DNA from: Lentisphaerota bacterium
Lineage (GTDB): Bacteria > Verrucomicrobiota > Kiritimatiellia > RFP12 > UBA3636
Assembly: GCA_012511845.1 (NCBI GenBank)
Contig: JAAZFF010000304.1
Span: 1-12,665, forward strand
Direction of reading: 5' to 3'
DNA length: 12,665 nucleotides
The notes below the pieces were generated by a model that saw only the letters and a list, made by a program, of their open reading frames with translations, had not been told where the DNA came from and searched no databases. The position numbers and the translations under genes were made by a program. Below, piece after piece: positions 6,054 to 12,665 of this stretch; positions within the stretch are counted from its first letter, which is position 1, and every line of letters begins with the position of its first letter.

Positions 6054-6058
6054 ACATG

Positions 6059-6086
6059 TTGACACATTTAAGTGTTATGTTATATA
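6059..6086 (+). promoter_or_regulatory. Near-consensus sigma-70-type promoter for the MMPL-type transporter gene
   Basis: TTGACA (6059-6064) is a perfect -35 box and TATATA (6081-6086) a close -10 box, 16 bp apart. Transcription would begin near 6093, leaving a leader of about 50 nt that is AT-rich and has no clear Shine-Dalgarno before the ATG at 6145. It indicates that the transporter genes are transcribed separately from the sigma-54 locus. Confidence 0.65.
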
Positions 6087-6144
6087 GTTCTAAGTTTTTA
6101 ACGATAAAATTACAAATTAATTAAAGAACATATTTCAATAAAGC

Positions 6145-9100
6145 ATGAATAAAGTAGATTCATCCCAAAAAATGATTAATAATGATGCTGAAGCTGATCT
6201 GATTGTGCCGAAAGAAAGCGATGAGGCAGGCTTCGCCCGGTGGAAGACGTGGCTGCCTGAAATAGGATTGCGTTTTCCTGTCCTGACGATTCTTGTAACG
6301 CTCGTAATAACAGTTCTTTTTGCCATGCAGTTCCCGAAGGTGACTTTTGACAATGACCCGGAGAACATGCTTTCAAAACAGGAACCGATTCGAGTTTTTA
6401 ATGATCAGATAAAAGCTAAATATGCCCTGTATGATTTTGTTATTGTCGGTGTTGTAAACGATGCAGACCCCAATGGCATATTTAATGTTACGACACTCAA
6501 CCGGCTGGATCAGCTGACGCACGAACTTCTCAGCCTAAAACGCGGAGAAGACGGTTTACCCCGGGTAACGCGTAAGGGAGATGACGGAACATATAGGGAA
6601 GAGACACTGGATCTTCGACCGGCAGGGCGCCGGGATCGAATCCTGGCGACTGTCTTTAATCAGAATTCAAATGATCTGTTCATTGAGAATGAAGACGGCA
6701 GCTATTCCAGCGCAATAATAAACCATGAATTGATAGCTCCCAGTTTGGTAGACAACATCAAGCAGGCAGAATTGGGTTCCCTGAAGATGGAGTATCTGAT
6801 GGAAAACCCGCCTGAGACAGAAGAGGATGCGCTCGTAATACGAAATGACGCCATGTCGAATCCTCTTTACAGCGGCACACTCGTAGCTGAAGATGAACAA
6901 GCAATTTGCATTTATATTCCCATAATTACAAAGAACTACAGTTACAATGTCTCACAGCTGGTTGAGGCACTGACTGCTGATTGGGATGGTGATGATCTTG
7001 TAATGATTACAGGGCAGCCTGTGGCGCAGGATACTTTCGGAGTTCAGATGCTTACGCAGATGGCAGTGTCGGCGCCGCTTGCCGGACTGGTTATATTTCT
7101 CCTGCTGCTTTACTTTTTCAAGCGTCTGCAACTTATCATTGCTCCGATGCTGGTGGCATTAATCAGCGTTATTACGACGATGGGTCTTTTGATTGGGCTT
7201 GGATACGACGTTCATATAATGAGCTCCATGATTGCCATTTTCCTGATACCCATTTCTGTGTCGGATTCAGTTCACATATTAAGCCAGTTTTACGATTACT
7301 ATCCGCAATTCAAGGACAAGGCGAAGACAATCAGGCACGTGATGTCGTATCTGTTCATGCCCATGCTTTACACGAGCCTGACAACGCTTGTGGGATTCGC
7401 ATCGCTTGCAACAACGCCTATTCCGCCGGTAAAGGTCTTCGGTTTGCATGTTGCTTTTGGTGTAGCTGTGGCGTGGTTGCTTACGATGGTACTCGTACCG
7501 GCATACATAATGCTGGCGGTAAGCAATAAGTCTCTGAAGCAGGCTGAACAGCGCCCGCTCGTAGAAGATGATACTTCCAATGCTGATTTCATGACGAGAT
7601 TTCTTGAGCGCATAGGCTTTCTTGCTGCCAGACGCCCCAGAACGAGTGTCTTTGTAATCACTGTTTTAATTGCAATAGCTATAGCCGGTATTATGCGCAT
7701 TCGAGTGAATGACAATCCGATCAAGTGGTTTACAAGGTCGCATCCGATCAGGGTTGCCGATGATGAGCTGAATCGTCATTTCGGTGGAACGTATACGGCT
7801 TATCTGAGCTTTTCTGCAGTTGATGCTGATGCTGCCGATTGCATGACTAAAGGTGCCATAATGAAAAAAGCTGCCGAAGAAAGATTCGCAGCCAAATTCC
7901 CGGCGGAAACGAAACGTTTCATGTCAGCAATCGATGGACTCCTCCCGCTATATCGCAATGTCTTTACGGCTGATGCAAATCGCTGCTTTGTTGATCTTGT
8001 CAGGGAAGCCGAGAGAATCGATGACGATACCGGAGCAGCCTGGAACACACTGGCTGATACGATCAACTACCTGGACTCCGAGGGTCTGACAAAGGAAGTT
8101 CTTTTGAAAGCTCTCTCAGAAGAGACAGAGATTGACAATTCAATACGAGCGTTGTTTGAAGATCAGTTTGCAGCAGTCAGCGATGAGATGGACGGTGCAG
8201 ACTTGCAGGATGCTGCTTTAGATATATGTGATGAATTTACCGATCTGTCATTCCGTGATTTTGTTTTCGAACAACAGGCGGAGCTTGAAGCCCCGCTTTT
8301 CAAGCGACCTGAAATGCTTCGTTATCTGCAGGATCTGCAGGAGCATATTATAAAGAGTGAGGTCGTGGGCAAAACTTCTTCGGCAGTCGATGCACTTATA
8401 AAAGGTGCTTATGAGCTGGCATATGTAGAGGCTCCATCAGATGCCACAGAAGAAGAGCGCATAGAGATGGAAAAAATAAATGAAGCAAACAAAGCCGTAC
8501 CTTCTACTGCTGCGGCTGTAGGTCAGGTGTTTACACAGCTTGAGGGAATGAAGAGACGTGATTACCTTTTCCATATGGTTACGCGCAATTATCAGGAAGC
8601 CAACCTCTGGGTACAGCTGAAGAGCGGCGACAACATCGACATGGAAACGGTTGTTGAGGACGTTCATGAATATATTGAAAATAATCCACCGCCGGTAGCT
8701 CTCGATGTGGGCTGGTCCGGTATGACGTACATAAATGTAGTCTGGCAGGACAAAATGGTGACTGGTATGTTCGGGTCACTCGCGAGCAGTTTCCTGATTG
8801 TCTTCATAATGATGGTAGCACTGTACCGATCTGTGCTTTTCGGACTGTTGTCGATGATTCCCCTGAGCGTCACGATTCTGGTCAGTTACGGCATGATAGG
8901 CTGGCTAGGCAAGGATTATGACATGCCTATAGCTGTACTTTCCGCTCTGACACTCGGGATGAGCGTTGATTTCGCGGTTCACTTCCTGCAGCGTGCACGT
9001 GATGAGGTTGCCCTGCGTGGAAGCTGGCTGAAAGCCCTGCCCATTATGTTCAGGGTTCCTGCAGTAGCAATAAGTCGCAATGCCATAACGATTGCCCTTG

Positions 9101-9261
9101 GTTTCATGCCGCTTCTGGCAGCACCGTTGCTTCCTTATAAAACTGTCGGCTCTTTCCTTGCAGCGATTATGGTGCTATCATGGATCGCAACATTATTGAT
9201 ACTTCCGGCGTTGTTGTCGCTGTTCGAACGCCGTGCATTTCCAAACACAGCTAAAAAATAA
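6145..9261 (+). CDS. RND-superfamily (MMPL/SSD-type) transporter permease
   Basis: Inner-membrane transporter of 1038 aa with the duplicated RND plan. Membrane segments: TM1 about 44-62; a cluster about 309-325, 329-352, 359-377, 405-424 and 431-456; the second repeat's first helix about 500-518; and a C-terminal cluster from about 877 to 1026. Two large hydrophilic loops (about 63-308 and 520-870) would lie in the periplasm; the second is longer, acidic and largely helical between about 590 and 840. Related motifs in the two halves, SVSDSVHIL (371-379) and MSVDFAVHFLQR (939-950), carry the acidic residues expected for proton coupling. The family includes exporters of lipids such as hopanoids and mycolates. 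No adaptor (HlyD-like) gene is nearby; instead a LolA-like protein and a beta-barrel follow, pointing to envelope lipid or lipoprotein traffic rather than drug efflux. The substrate cannot be told from sequence. Confidence 0.93.
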   Translation: MNKVDSSQKMINNDAEADLIVPKESDEAGFARWKTWLPEIGLRFPVLTILVTLVITVLFAMQFPKVTFDNDPENMLSKQEPIRVFNDQIKAKYALYDFVIVGVVNDADPNGIFNVTTLNRLDQLTHELLSLKRGEDGLPRVTRKGDDGTYREETLDLRPAGRRDRILATVFNQNSNDLFIENEDGSYSSAIINHELIAPSLVDNIKQAELGSLKMEYLMENPPETEEDALVIRNDAMSNPLYSGTLVAEDEQAICIYIPIITKNYSYNVSQLVEALTADWDGDDLVMITGQPVAQDTFGVQMLTQMAVSAPLAGLVIFLLLLYFFKRLQLIIAPMLVALISVITTMGLLIGLGYDVHIMSSMIAIFLIPISVSDSVHILSQFYDYYPQFKDKAKTIRHVMSYLFMPMLYTSLTTLVGFASLATTPIPPVKVFGLHVAFGVAVAWLLTMVLVPAYIMLAVSNKSLKQAEQRPLVEDDTSNADFMTRFLERIGFLAARRPRTSVFVITVLIAIAIAGIMRIRVNDNPIKWFTRSHPIRVADDELNRHFGGTYTAYLSFSAVDADAADCMTKGAIMKKAAEERFAAKFPAETKRFMSAIDGLLPLYRNVFTADANRCFVDLVREAERIDDDTGAAWNTLADTINYLDSEGLTKEVLLKALSEETEIDNSIRALFEDQFAAVSDEMDGADLQDAALDICDEFTDLSFRDFVFEQQAELEAPLFKRPEMLRYLQDLQEHIIKSEVVGKTSSAVDALIKGAYELAYVEAPSDATEEERIEMEKINEANKAVPSTAAAVGQVFTQLEGMKRRDYLFHMVTRNYQEANLWVQLKSGDNIDMETVVEDVHEYIENNPPPVALDVGWSGMTYINVVWQDKMVTGMFGSLASSFLIVFIMMVALYRSVLFGLLSMIPLSVTILVSYGMIGWLGKDYDMPIAVLSALTLGMSVDFAVHFLQRARDEVALRGSWLKALPIMFRVPAVAISRNAITIALGFMPLLAAPLLPYKTVGSFLAAIMVLSWIATLLILPALLSLFERRAFPNTAKK

Positions 9262-9281
9262 AACAAGAAAAGGAGAATATC

Positions 9282-10079
9282 ATGAAAAAAATCTTCTTGA
9301 GCACAATAGCTTTAAGCCTTCTGTTAATCTCTCCCATAATGGGCAATGAAGAAAAAGAGTTAACAGGCGATGAACTTATGTCAAAATCCAACCAGGCGTT
9401 TTATTATGCAGGCAAGGATGGCAGCTCCGATGTGGAAATGACTATTCGGGATGCCCAGGGAGGCACACGCACCCGCTCCATGACAATCCTGCGCAGAAAT
9501 GAGGGTGAGAATCAGAAATACTATGTCTATTTCAGATCTCCTGCAGATGTTCGCCGCATGGCATACCTGGTTTGGAAAAACGTAAAAGGTGATGATGATC
9601 GCTGGCTGTTTCTGCCGGCTTTGAACCTTGAGCGCCGTATCGCTCCAGGGGACAAGCGTACCAGTTTTGTCGGCTCTGACTTCTTCTATGAAGACGTTTC
9701 CGGAAGAAATCTGACGGATGATACTCATGAACTTGTAGAAACGACTGACGAGTACTACGTTGTATCAAATAAGCCAAAAGTTCCCAACAGCGTGGAGTTT
9801 GCCGAGTATAAAGTATGGCTGGATAAAACTACTTTTATTCCCATGCGTTCAGAATATTACGATAAAAATGGTAAACTTTACAGAACTGTGGAGTCGAAAA
9901 AAGTTGAAGAAATTGATGGCTACTACACAGTTATGGAAGCCGTCGCCAGCGATTTGATAACAGGCAGTTCTACGGTAAATTCTTTTTCAAACGTAAGGTA
10001 TAACCTGGATTTAAATGCGAATATTTTCTCTCAACGCTTCCTCCGACGTCCACCGCGCGAAGTAACCAGCAGGAAATGA
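9282..10079 (+). CDS. Periplasmic LolA-like outer-membrane lipoprotein-sorting protein
   Basis: This 265-aa protein has an N-terminal signal peptide (basic MKK, hydrophobic core 4-20, likely cleavage near residues 20-22, no lipobox Cys). The mature part matches the LolA-like 'outer membrane lipoprotein-sorting' family common next to RND/MMPL permeases: repeated beta strands (SSDVEMTIRDAQGG, 47-60), then DRWLFLPALNLERRIAPGDK and the signature SFVGSDFFYEDVSGR (about 128-142). Such proteins fold as an open beta barrel that holds acyl chains. A strong Shine-Dalgarno (AAGGAG) precedes the ATG, 20 bp after the transporter gene, so they are probably one operon. The likely role is to accept a lipid or lipoprotein from the transporter in the periplasm; the true cargo is unknown. 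It is not the housekeeping LolA itself, which is shorter and lacks this signature. Confidence 0.9.
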   Translation: MKKIFLSTIALSLLLISPIMGNEEKELTGDELMSKSNQAFYYAGKDGSSDVEMTIRDAQGGTRTRSMTILRRNEGENQKYYVYFRSPADVRRMAYLVWKNVKGDDDRWLFLPALNLERRIAPGDKRTSFVGSDFFYEDVSGRNLTDDTHELVETTDEYYVVSNKPKVPNSVEFAEYKVWLDKTTFIPMRSEYYDKNGKLYRTVESKKVEEIDGYYTVMEAVASDLITGSSTVNSFSNVRYNLDLNANIFSQRFLRRPPREVTSRK

Positions 10080-10112
10080 TTTGAGGAATGTGACTAAGCC
10101 CCTTCGCAATGA

Positions 10113-10138
10113 GCCGGAATCAAACCCGTTTGTCCGGC
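10113..10138 (+). terminator. Strong hairpin, intrinsic terminator or attenuator
   Basis: GCCGGA pairs with TCCGGC and, after a 2-nt bulge, CAAAC pairs with GTTTG, giving an 11-bp bulged stem; the tight CC tip would open to a 4-nt loop. ATTTT follows at once. It sits between the LolA-like and beta-barrel genes, so it may lower expression of the barrel relative to the first two genes. Confidence 0.65.
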
Positions 10139-10173
10139 ATTTTAGTAATAAGTCTTAATCAGGAGTGAGGATC

Positions 10174-11445
10174 ATGAAAAGATTTTTTATTTTAATCATG
10201 TGTGTAACATCTGCTGCATATCTTGGTGCTATAGATTTGGGCGGGTTTGATATTCACGGTTTTATTGATGTCAGGGGGGGCTTGCGTACAAACTCTGATC
10301 CCCATGAACGAGATGCTTCATTGGGGGAAATACGCTTGCAGCTTTTTAACGAAACTTTTACAGAAATCGGAACATTTGCAGGGAGAATCGATTTCATATA
10401 CGATGGTGTCCTGGATTCTTCCCATATAGATCTGGAGCAGGGGCTGGGTCCGATAGACTTGCGTGAAGCTAATGCGTTGTTTTCCCCGCTCGATTCGCTC
10501 GATATAAAAGTGGGCAGGCAGATCCTTACCTGGGGTGTGGGTGACATGTTGTTTATAAACGACCTGTTTCCCAAAGATTGGAACGCTTTGTTTTCTGGAA
10601 GAGATTCAGACTATCTCAAGGCTCCATCTGATGCGATTCTTTTATCGTGGTTCCCCGGCTTTGTTGATGTGGATCTTGTTTATACGCCCCTGTTTGATCG
10701 TGATCGTTTTATATCGGGAAATCGTCTGTCGTACTGGAACCCCATGCTGGGGCGCAGAGCCGGGCGTGATGCTATAAGTGAGCCCGAACGCCGTCACGAC
10801 TGGTTTGGAGATGATGAGGTGGCTTTGCGCCTTCGCAGAATGATTGGCACATATGAGCTTGCTGTTTACAGTTACAGGGGCTACTGGAAAAATCCTGAGG
10901 GCTTTGATCCGGTAGCAAACAGAGCCCGCTATCCCCGACTGATGGCTCATGGGGCAAGCCTCCGGGGCGCCCTTGCCGGGGGAGTTCTCAGCCTGGAAAC
11001 GGGATATTACGACTCCAAGGATGATCGTCGTGGAAGAGACCCCTTCACACCGAACAGCCAGCAGCGCTACCTGATAGGGTATGAGCGTGAGCTGATGCGT
11101 GATTTGCAGGCAGGGATGCAGTATTATGTAGAAATAATGGAAAACTATAACAGATATCGGTCAACATTGCCGGAGGGGATGAATGCCAAAGATGAGGCAA
11201 GGCACGTTCTTACTTTCAGATTAACAAAACTTGCGATGAATCAAAACCTGTCGCTTTCATTCTTTGCCTTCTGGTCACCGTCGGATCATGACGCCTATAT
11301 TCGCCCGACCGTTGAATATAAAGCTACAGATGACTGGGTTATAGGAACTGGTGCCAATATATTTGTTGGAAGGGACAAAGACAGCTTTTTTGGTCAATTC
11401 GAGAAGAACAACAATATCTACGCTTCTGTACGTTGGAACTTTTAG
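10174..11445 (+). CDS. Outer-membrane beta-barrel protein (DUF1302/porin-like)
   Basis: This 423-aa protein begins with a signal peptide (MKRFFILIMCVTSAAYLGA, cleavage likely after LGA). The mature chain has alternating, Asp/Arg/Tyr-rich strands typical of barrels: DIHGFIDVRGGL near its start, IDIKVGRQILTWG-like strand (here LDIKVGRQILTWGVGDMLF, about 107-125), the following INDLFPKDW, and a C-terminal strand ending NIYASVRWNF, with the final Phe expected for recognition by the barrel-assembly machine. The GRQ-x-TWG and FP-x-DW pattern resembles DUF1302 and related porins. I chose ATG 10174, spaced 8 nt from AGGAG (10161-10165); the in-frame GTG at 10165 overlaps that ribosome site. With the transporter and LolA-like protein it would complete an inner-to-outer-membrane route. 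The substrate is unknown; it could instead be a general porin. Confidence 0.88.
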   Translation: MKRFFILIMCVTSAAYLGAIDLGGFDIHGFIDVRGGLRTNSDPHERDASLGEIRLQLFNETFTEIGTFAGRIDFIYDGVLDSSHIDLEQGLGPIDLREANALFSPLDSLDIKVGRQILTWGVGDMLFINDLFPKDWNALFSGRDSDYLKAPSDAILLSWFPGFVDVDLVYTPLFDRDRFISGNRLSYWNPMLGRRAGRDAISEPERRHDWFGDDEVALRLRRMIGTYELAVYSYRGYWKNPEGFDPVANRARYPRLMAHGASLRGALAGGVLSLETGYYDSKDDRRGRDPFTPNSQQRYLIGYERELMRDLQAGMQYYVEIMENYNRYRSTLPEGMNAKDEARHVLTFRLTKLAMNQNLSLSFFAFWSPSDHDAYIRPTVEYKATDDWVIGTGANIFVGRDKDSFFGQFEKNNNIYASVRWNF

Positions 11446-11485
11446 AAGGCTCCACTATTCAGGCTACCCATTGTTTACTAACCGA

Positions 11486-11833
11486 TTACTTGTAACATTC
11501 TCGCATGCCGGGGCACAGTTCGTTTGAGTCGGAGTTTTGCCATGTATAGGGAAATCCGCTGCATTGCGAAGGTTTTACTTCATGGATGATACATTTGTTT
11601 GAACCATTTATCATTATACATGATTCGTCAGGATTGCACTTCAGCACAAGCCTGCGCCTTGTTGCTGATATTTCACAATATTTTTCAATGAATTCCTCCT
11701 CAGATATTTTCAAGAAGGCGGCTATGCGCCGCGGTTCGTCTTCATTGAGAAATACATAGCCCGGGATACGACAGCAGGCTCCACATTGCTGACATTTGAA
11801 TTCCCGCAGGTGATATGGTTCATTTGAATTCAT
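11486..11833 (-). CDS. YkgJ-type Cys-cluster (CxxCxxCC) protein
   Basis: This 115-aa protein belongs to the YkgJ/UPF0153 group, called putative zinc- or iron-chelating. Conserved cysteines: Cys14, Cys17, Cys20 and Cys21 in CQQCGACC, then Cys53, Cys66, Cys72, Cys81 and Cys91 (CIIHEVKPSQCSGFPY, the family's second signature, 81-96) and Cys107. I prefer the ATG at 11833, 7 nt after the stop of the gene upstream; a TTG at 11857 in the same frame would add 8 residues and overlap that gene by 17 nt. Neither has a clear Shine-Dalgarno. It is convergent with the beta-barrel gene. It likely binds a metal or Fe-S cluster in the cytoplasm; the specific role is unknown. Confidence 0.88.
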   Translation of the reverse strand: MNSNEPYHLREFKCQQCGACCRIPGYVFLNEDEPRRIAAFLKISEEEFIEKYCEISATRRRLVLKCNPDESCIMINGSNKCIIHEVKPSQCSGFPYTWQNSDSNELCPGMRECYK

Positions 11834-11840
11834 TGCAATT

Positions 11841-12104
11841 TTATCGGTTAGCGTCAACTGTTCTGTATAATGCCGGTATGATGAAACCTACAGTTATTCC
11901 TCCGGCAAACAGGAGAATGGCATGCCAGACCTTCAACAATGTCCTGGAAGATTCGGTACTGAGTGAAAATATGAATAACCATTTTGTAAATTCTGCCCCG
12001 CAGTTATTACATCGCATGTTTCTCATGGGACCCGGGGTGAGTCTCATCCATCGCGGCTGTTTCATGCGCCACAATTCAGAATTTTGACAGTGCGGACATT
12101 TCAT
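11841..12104 (-). CDS. Small zinc-ribbon protein with one membrane segment
   Basis: This 87-aa protein of unknown function has CPHC (Cys3, Cys6) and CNNC (Cys32, Cys35), a four-Cys zinc ribbon at the N-terminus, followed by a hydrophobic helix at about 58-78 (VWHAILLFAGGITVGFIIPA) that would anchor it in the inner membrane with the ribbon most likely on the cytoplasmic side. AAAGG lies too close to the ATG to be a good ribosome site. It lies 39 bp after the decarboxylase gene and 7 bp before the YkgJ-type gene, so the three are probably co-transcribed. The intact Cys pairs and tight spacing favour a real gene over a chance frame. Confidence 0.75.
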   Translation of the reverse strand: MKCPHCQNSELWRMKQPRWMRLTPGPMRNMRCNNCGAEFTKWLFIFSLSTESSRTLLKVWHAILLFAGGITVGFIIPALYRTVDANR

Positions 12105-12143
12105 GCCTTTACGTTCTCAGTCTTGTTGGTATGTTTATGATAT

Positions 12144-12665
12144 TTAAAAATTCAACGTAGCGAAATAATCATCTATTGTTTCCGCCCGCCTGATCATCTC
12201 CAGCTTGCCGTCAGTTTTGATCAGCCACTCTGAAGAACGCAGCTTGCCGTTGTAGTTGAATCCCATTGCATGACCGTGTGCACCTGTATCGTGAATCACA
12301 ATAATATCATCGGGAGAAAGTTCGGGCAAATTCCGGTCGATTGCTAATTTATCGTTATTTTCACAGAGTGAACCTGTTACATCGTAAATATGCGTATGCG
12401 GAAGGTGTTCCTTGCCAACTACGGAAATATGATGATAGGCACCGTAAAGTGCGGGACGCATGAGGTTTGCTATGCAGGCATCGAGTCCGGCATAGTTCTT
12501 GTATGTTTTCTTTATATGGCGCACTCTTGATACGAGCCATCCGGACGGACCGGTAATCATGCGTCCGCATTCCATATAAATTTTTGGTTCGGGATGTCCA
12601 TTTTTAACAAGTATGTCTGCGCAGGCTTTTTGCACACCACGACCTATTGCATCTAGATCAACAGC
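12144..12665 (-). CDS. lysA: PLP-dependent diaminopimelate decarboxylase-like enzyme, C-terminal part (N-terminus beyond window)
   Basis: The visible 173 residues are the C-terminal part of a fold-III PLP decarboxylase of the LysA/ornithine-decarboxylase family. The frame is open to the window edge (AVDLDAIGRG upstream of the GTG at 12635), so the gene continues outside. Motifs: ECGRMITGP (the ExGR phosphate-binding region), LYGAYHHI, GSLCENNDKLAIDRNLP (the Cys-Glu active-site pair contributed across the dimer), and HDTGAHGHAMGFNYNGKLR near the end. This pattern fits LysA, which converts meso-diaminopimelate to lysine in the cytoplasm. A carboxynorspermidine or other basic amino-acid decarboxylase cannot be fully excluded without the N-terminal half that carries the PLP lysine. 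Two small Cys-rich genes follow on the same strand. Confidence 0.85.
   Translation of the reverse strand, partial: AVDLDAIGRGVQKACADILVKNGHPEPKIYMECGRMITGPSGWLVSRVRHIKKTYKNYAGLDACIANLMRPALYGAYHHISVVGKEHLPHTHIYDVTGSLCENNDKLAIDRNLPELSPDDIIVIHDTGAHGHAMGFNYNGKLRSSEWLIKTDGKLEMIRRAETIDDYFATLNF

Noticed and set aside
5696..6067. 123-aa minus-strand reading frame
   Set aside because: It overlaps the mrp gene and runs through the inverted-repeat spacer; no recognisable domain.
10165..10167. GTG at 10165 as the start of the barrel gene
   Set aside because: It overlaps the Shine-Dalgarno; ATG 10174 gives a clean signal peptide and good spacing.
1..12665. CRISPR array, tRNA, rRNA, transposase or prophage genes
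   Set aside because: None seen; no regularly spaced repeats, no tRNA-like cloverleaf and no mobile-element proteins were recognised.

Overview
The window reads as a chromosomal piece of an anaerobic, two-membrane (Gram-negative-type) bacterium with moderate GC. The anaerobe signal comes from an orange-protein-like (ORP/NifX/Mrp) gene set. The outer membrane is implied by a LolA-like protein and an outer-membrane beta-barrel. Several starts lack a clear Shine-Dalgarno. Desulfobacterota or a PVC-type anaerobe (Lentisphaerota/Kiritimatiellota) would fit, but I cannot fix the phylum from sequence alone.

Region 1 (2-5882, + strand) is a sigma-54-controlled metal/Fe-S cluster locus. It opens with the 3' part of a PAS/AAA+/Fis activator cut by the window edge. 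Next comes a compact sigma-54 control region (1262-1424): a perfect 18-bp palindrome as likely enhancer, a perfect IHF-consensus match, then a -24/-12 promoter that would start transcription about 2 nt before the next ATG. The genes that follow encode a 618-aa protein in which two MinD-like ATPases, each with an inserted 2x[4Fe-4S] ferredoxin domain, are joined in one chain; a NifX-fold protein with a Gly/Arg tail; a DUF5320-type Gly-rich protein; two more NifX-fold proteins; and an Mrp/Nbp35-type Fe-S carrier ATPase. This matches in content the orp gene set of Desulfovibrio vulgaris, where the two MinD-like ATPases are separate genes and a sigma-54 activator sits in the locus.

Region 2 (5883-6144) is a 262-bp spacer with three heptamer repeats, a long imperfect inverted repeat and hairpins that look like an interspersed repeat element. 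It ends in a near-consensus sigma-70-type promoter.

Region 3 (6145-11445, + strand) is an envelope transport module: a large RND/MMPL-type permease, a periplasmic LolA-like protein and an outer-membrane beta-barrel. A strong hairpin separates the last two. Together they could form a path for a lipid or lipoprotein from inner to outer membrane; the substrate is unknown.

Region 4 (11486-12665, - strand, convergent) holds the C-terminal part of a diaminopimelate-decarboxylase-like enzyme, then a small zinc-ribbon membrane protein and a YkgJ-type Cys-cluster protein, probably co-transcribed.
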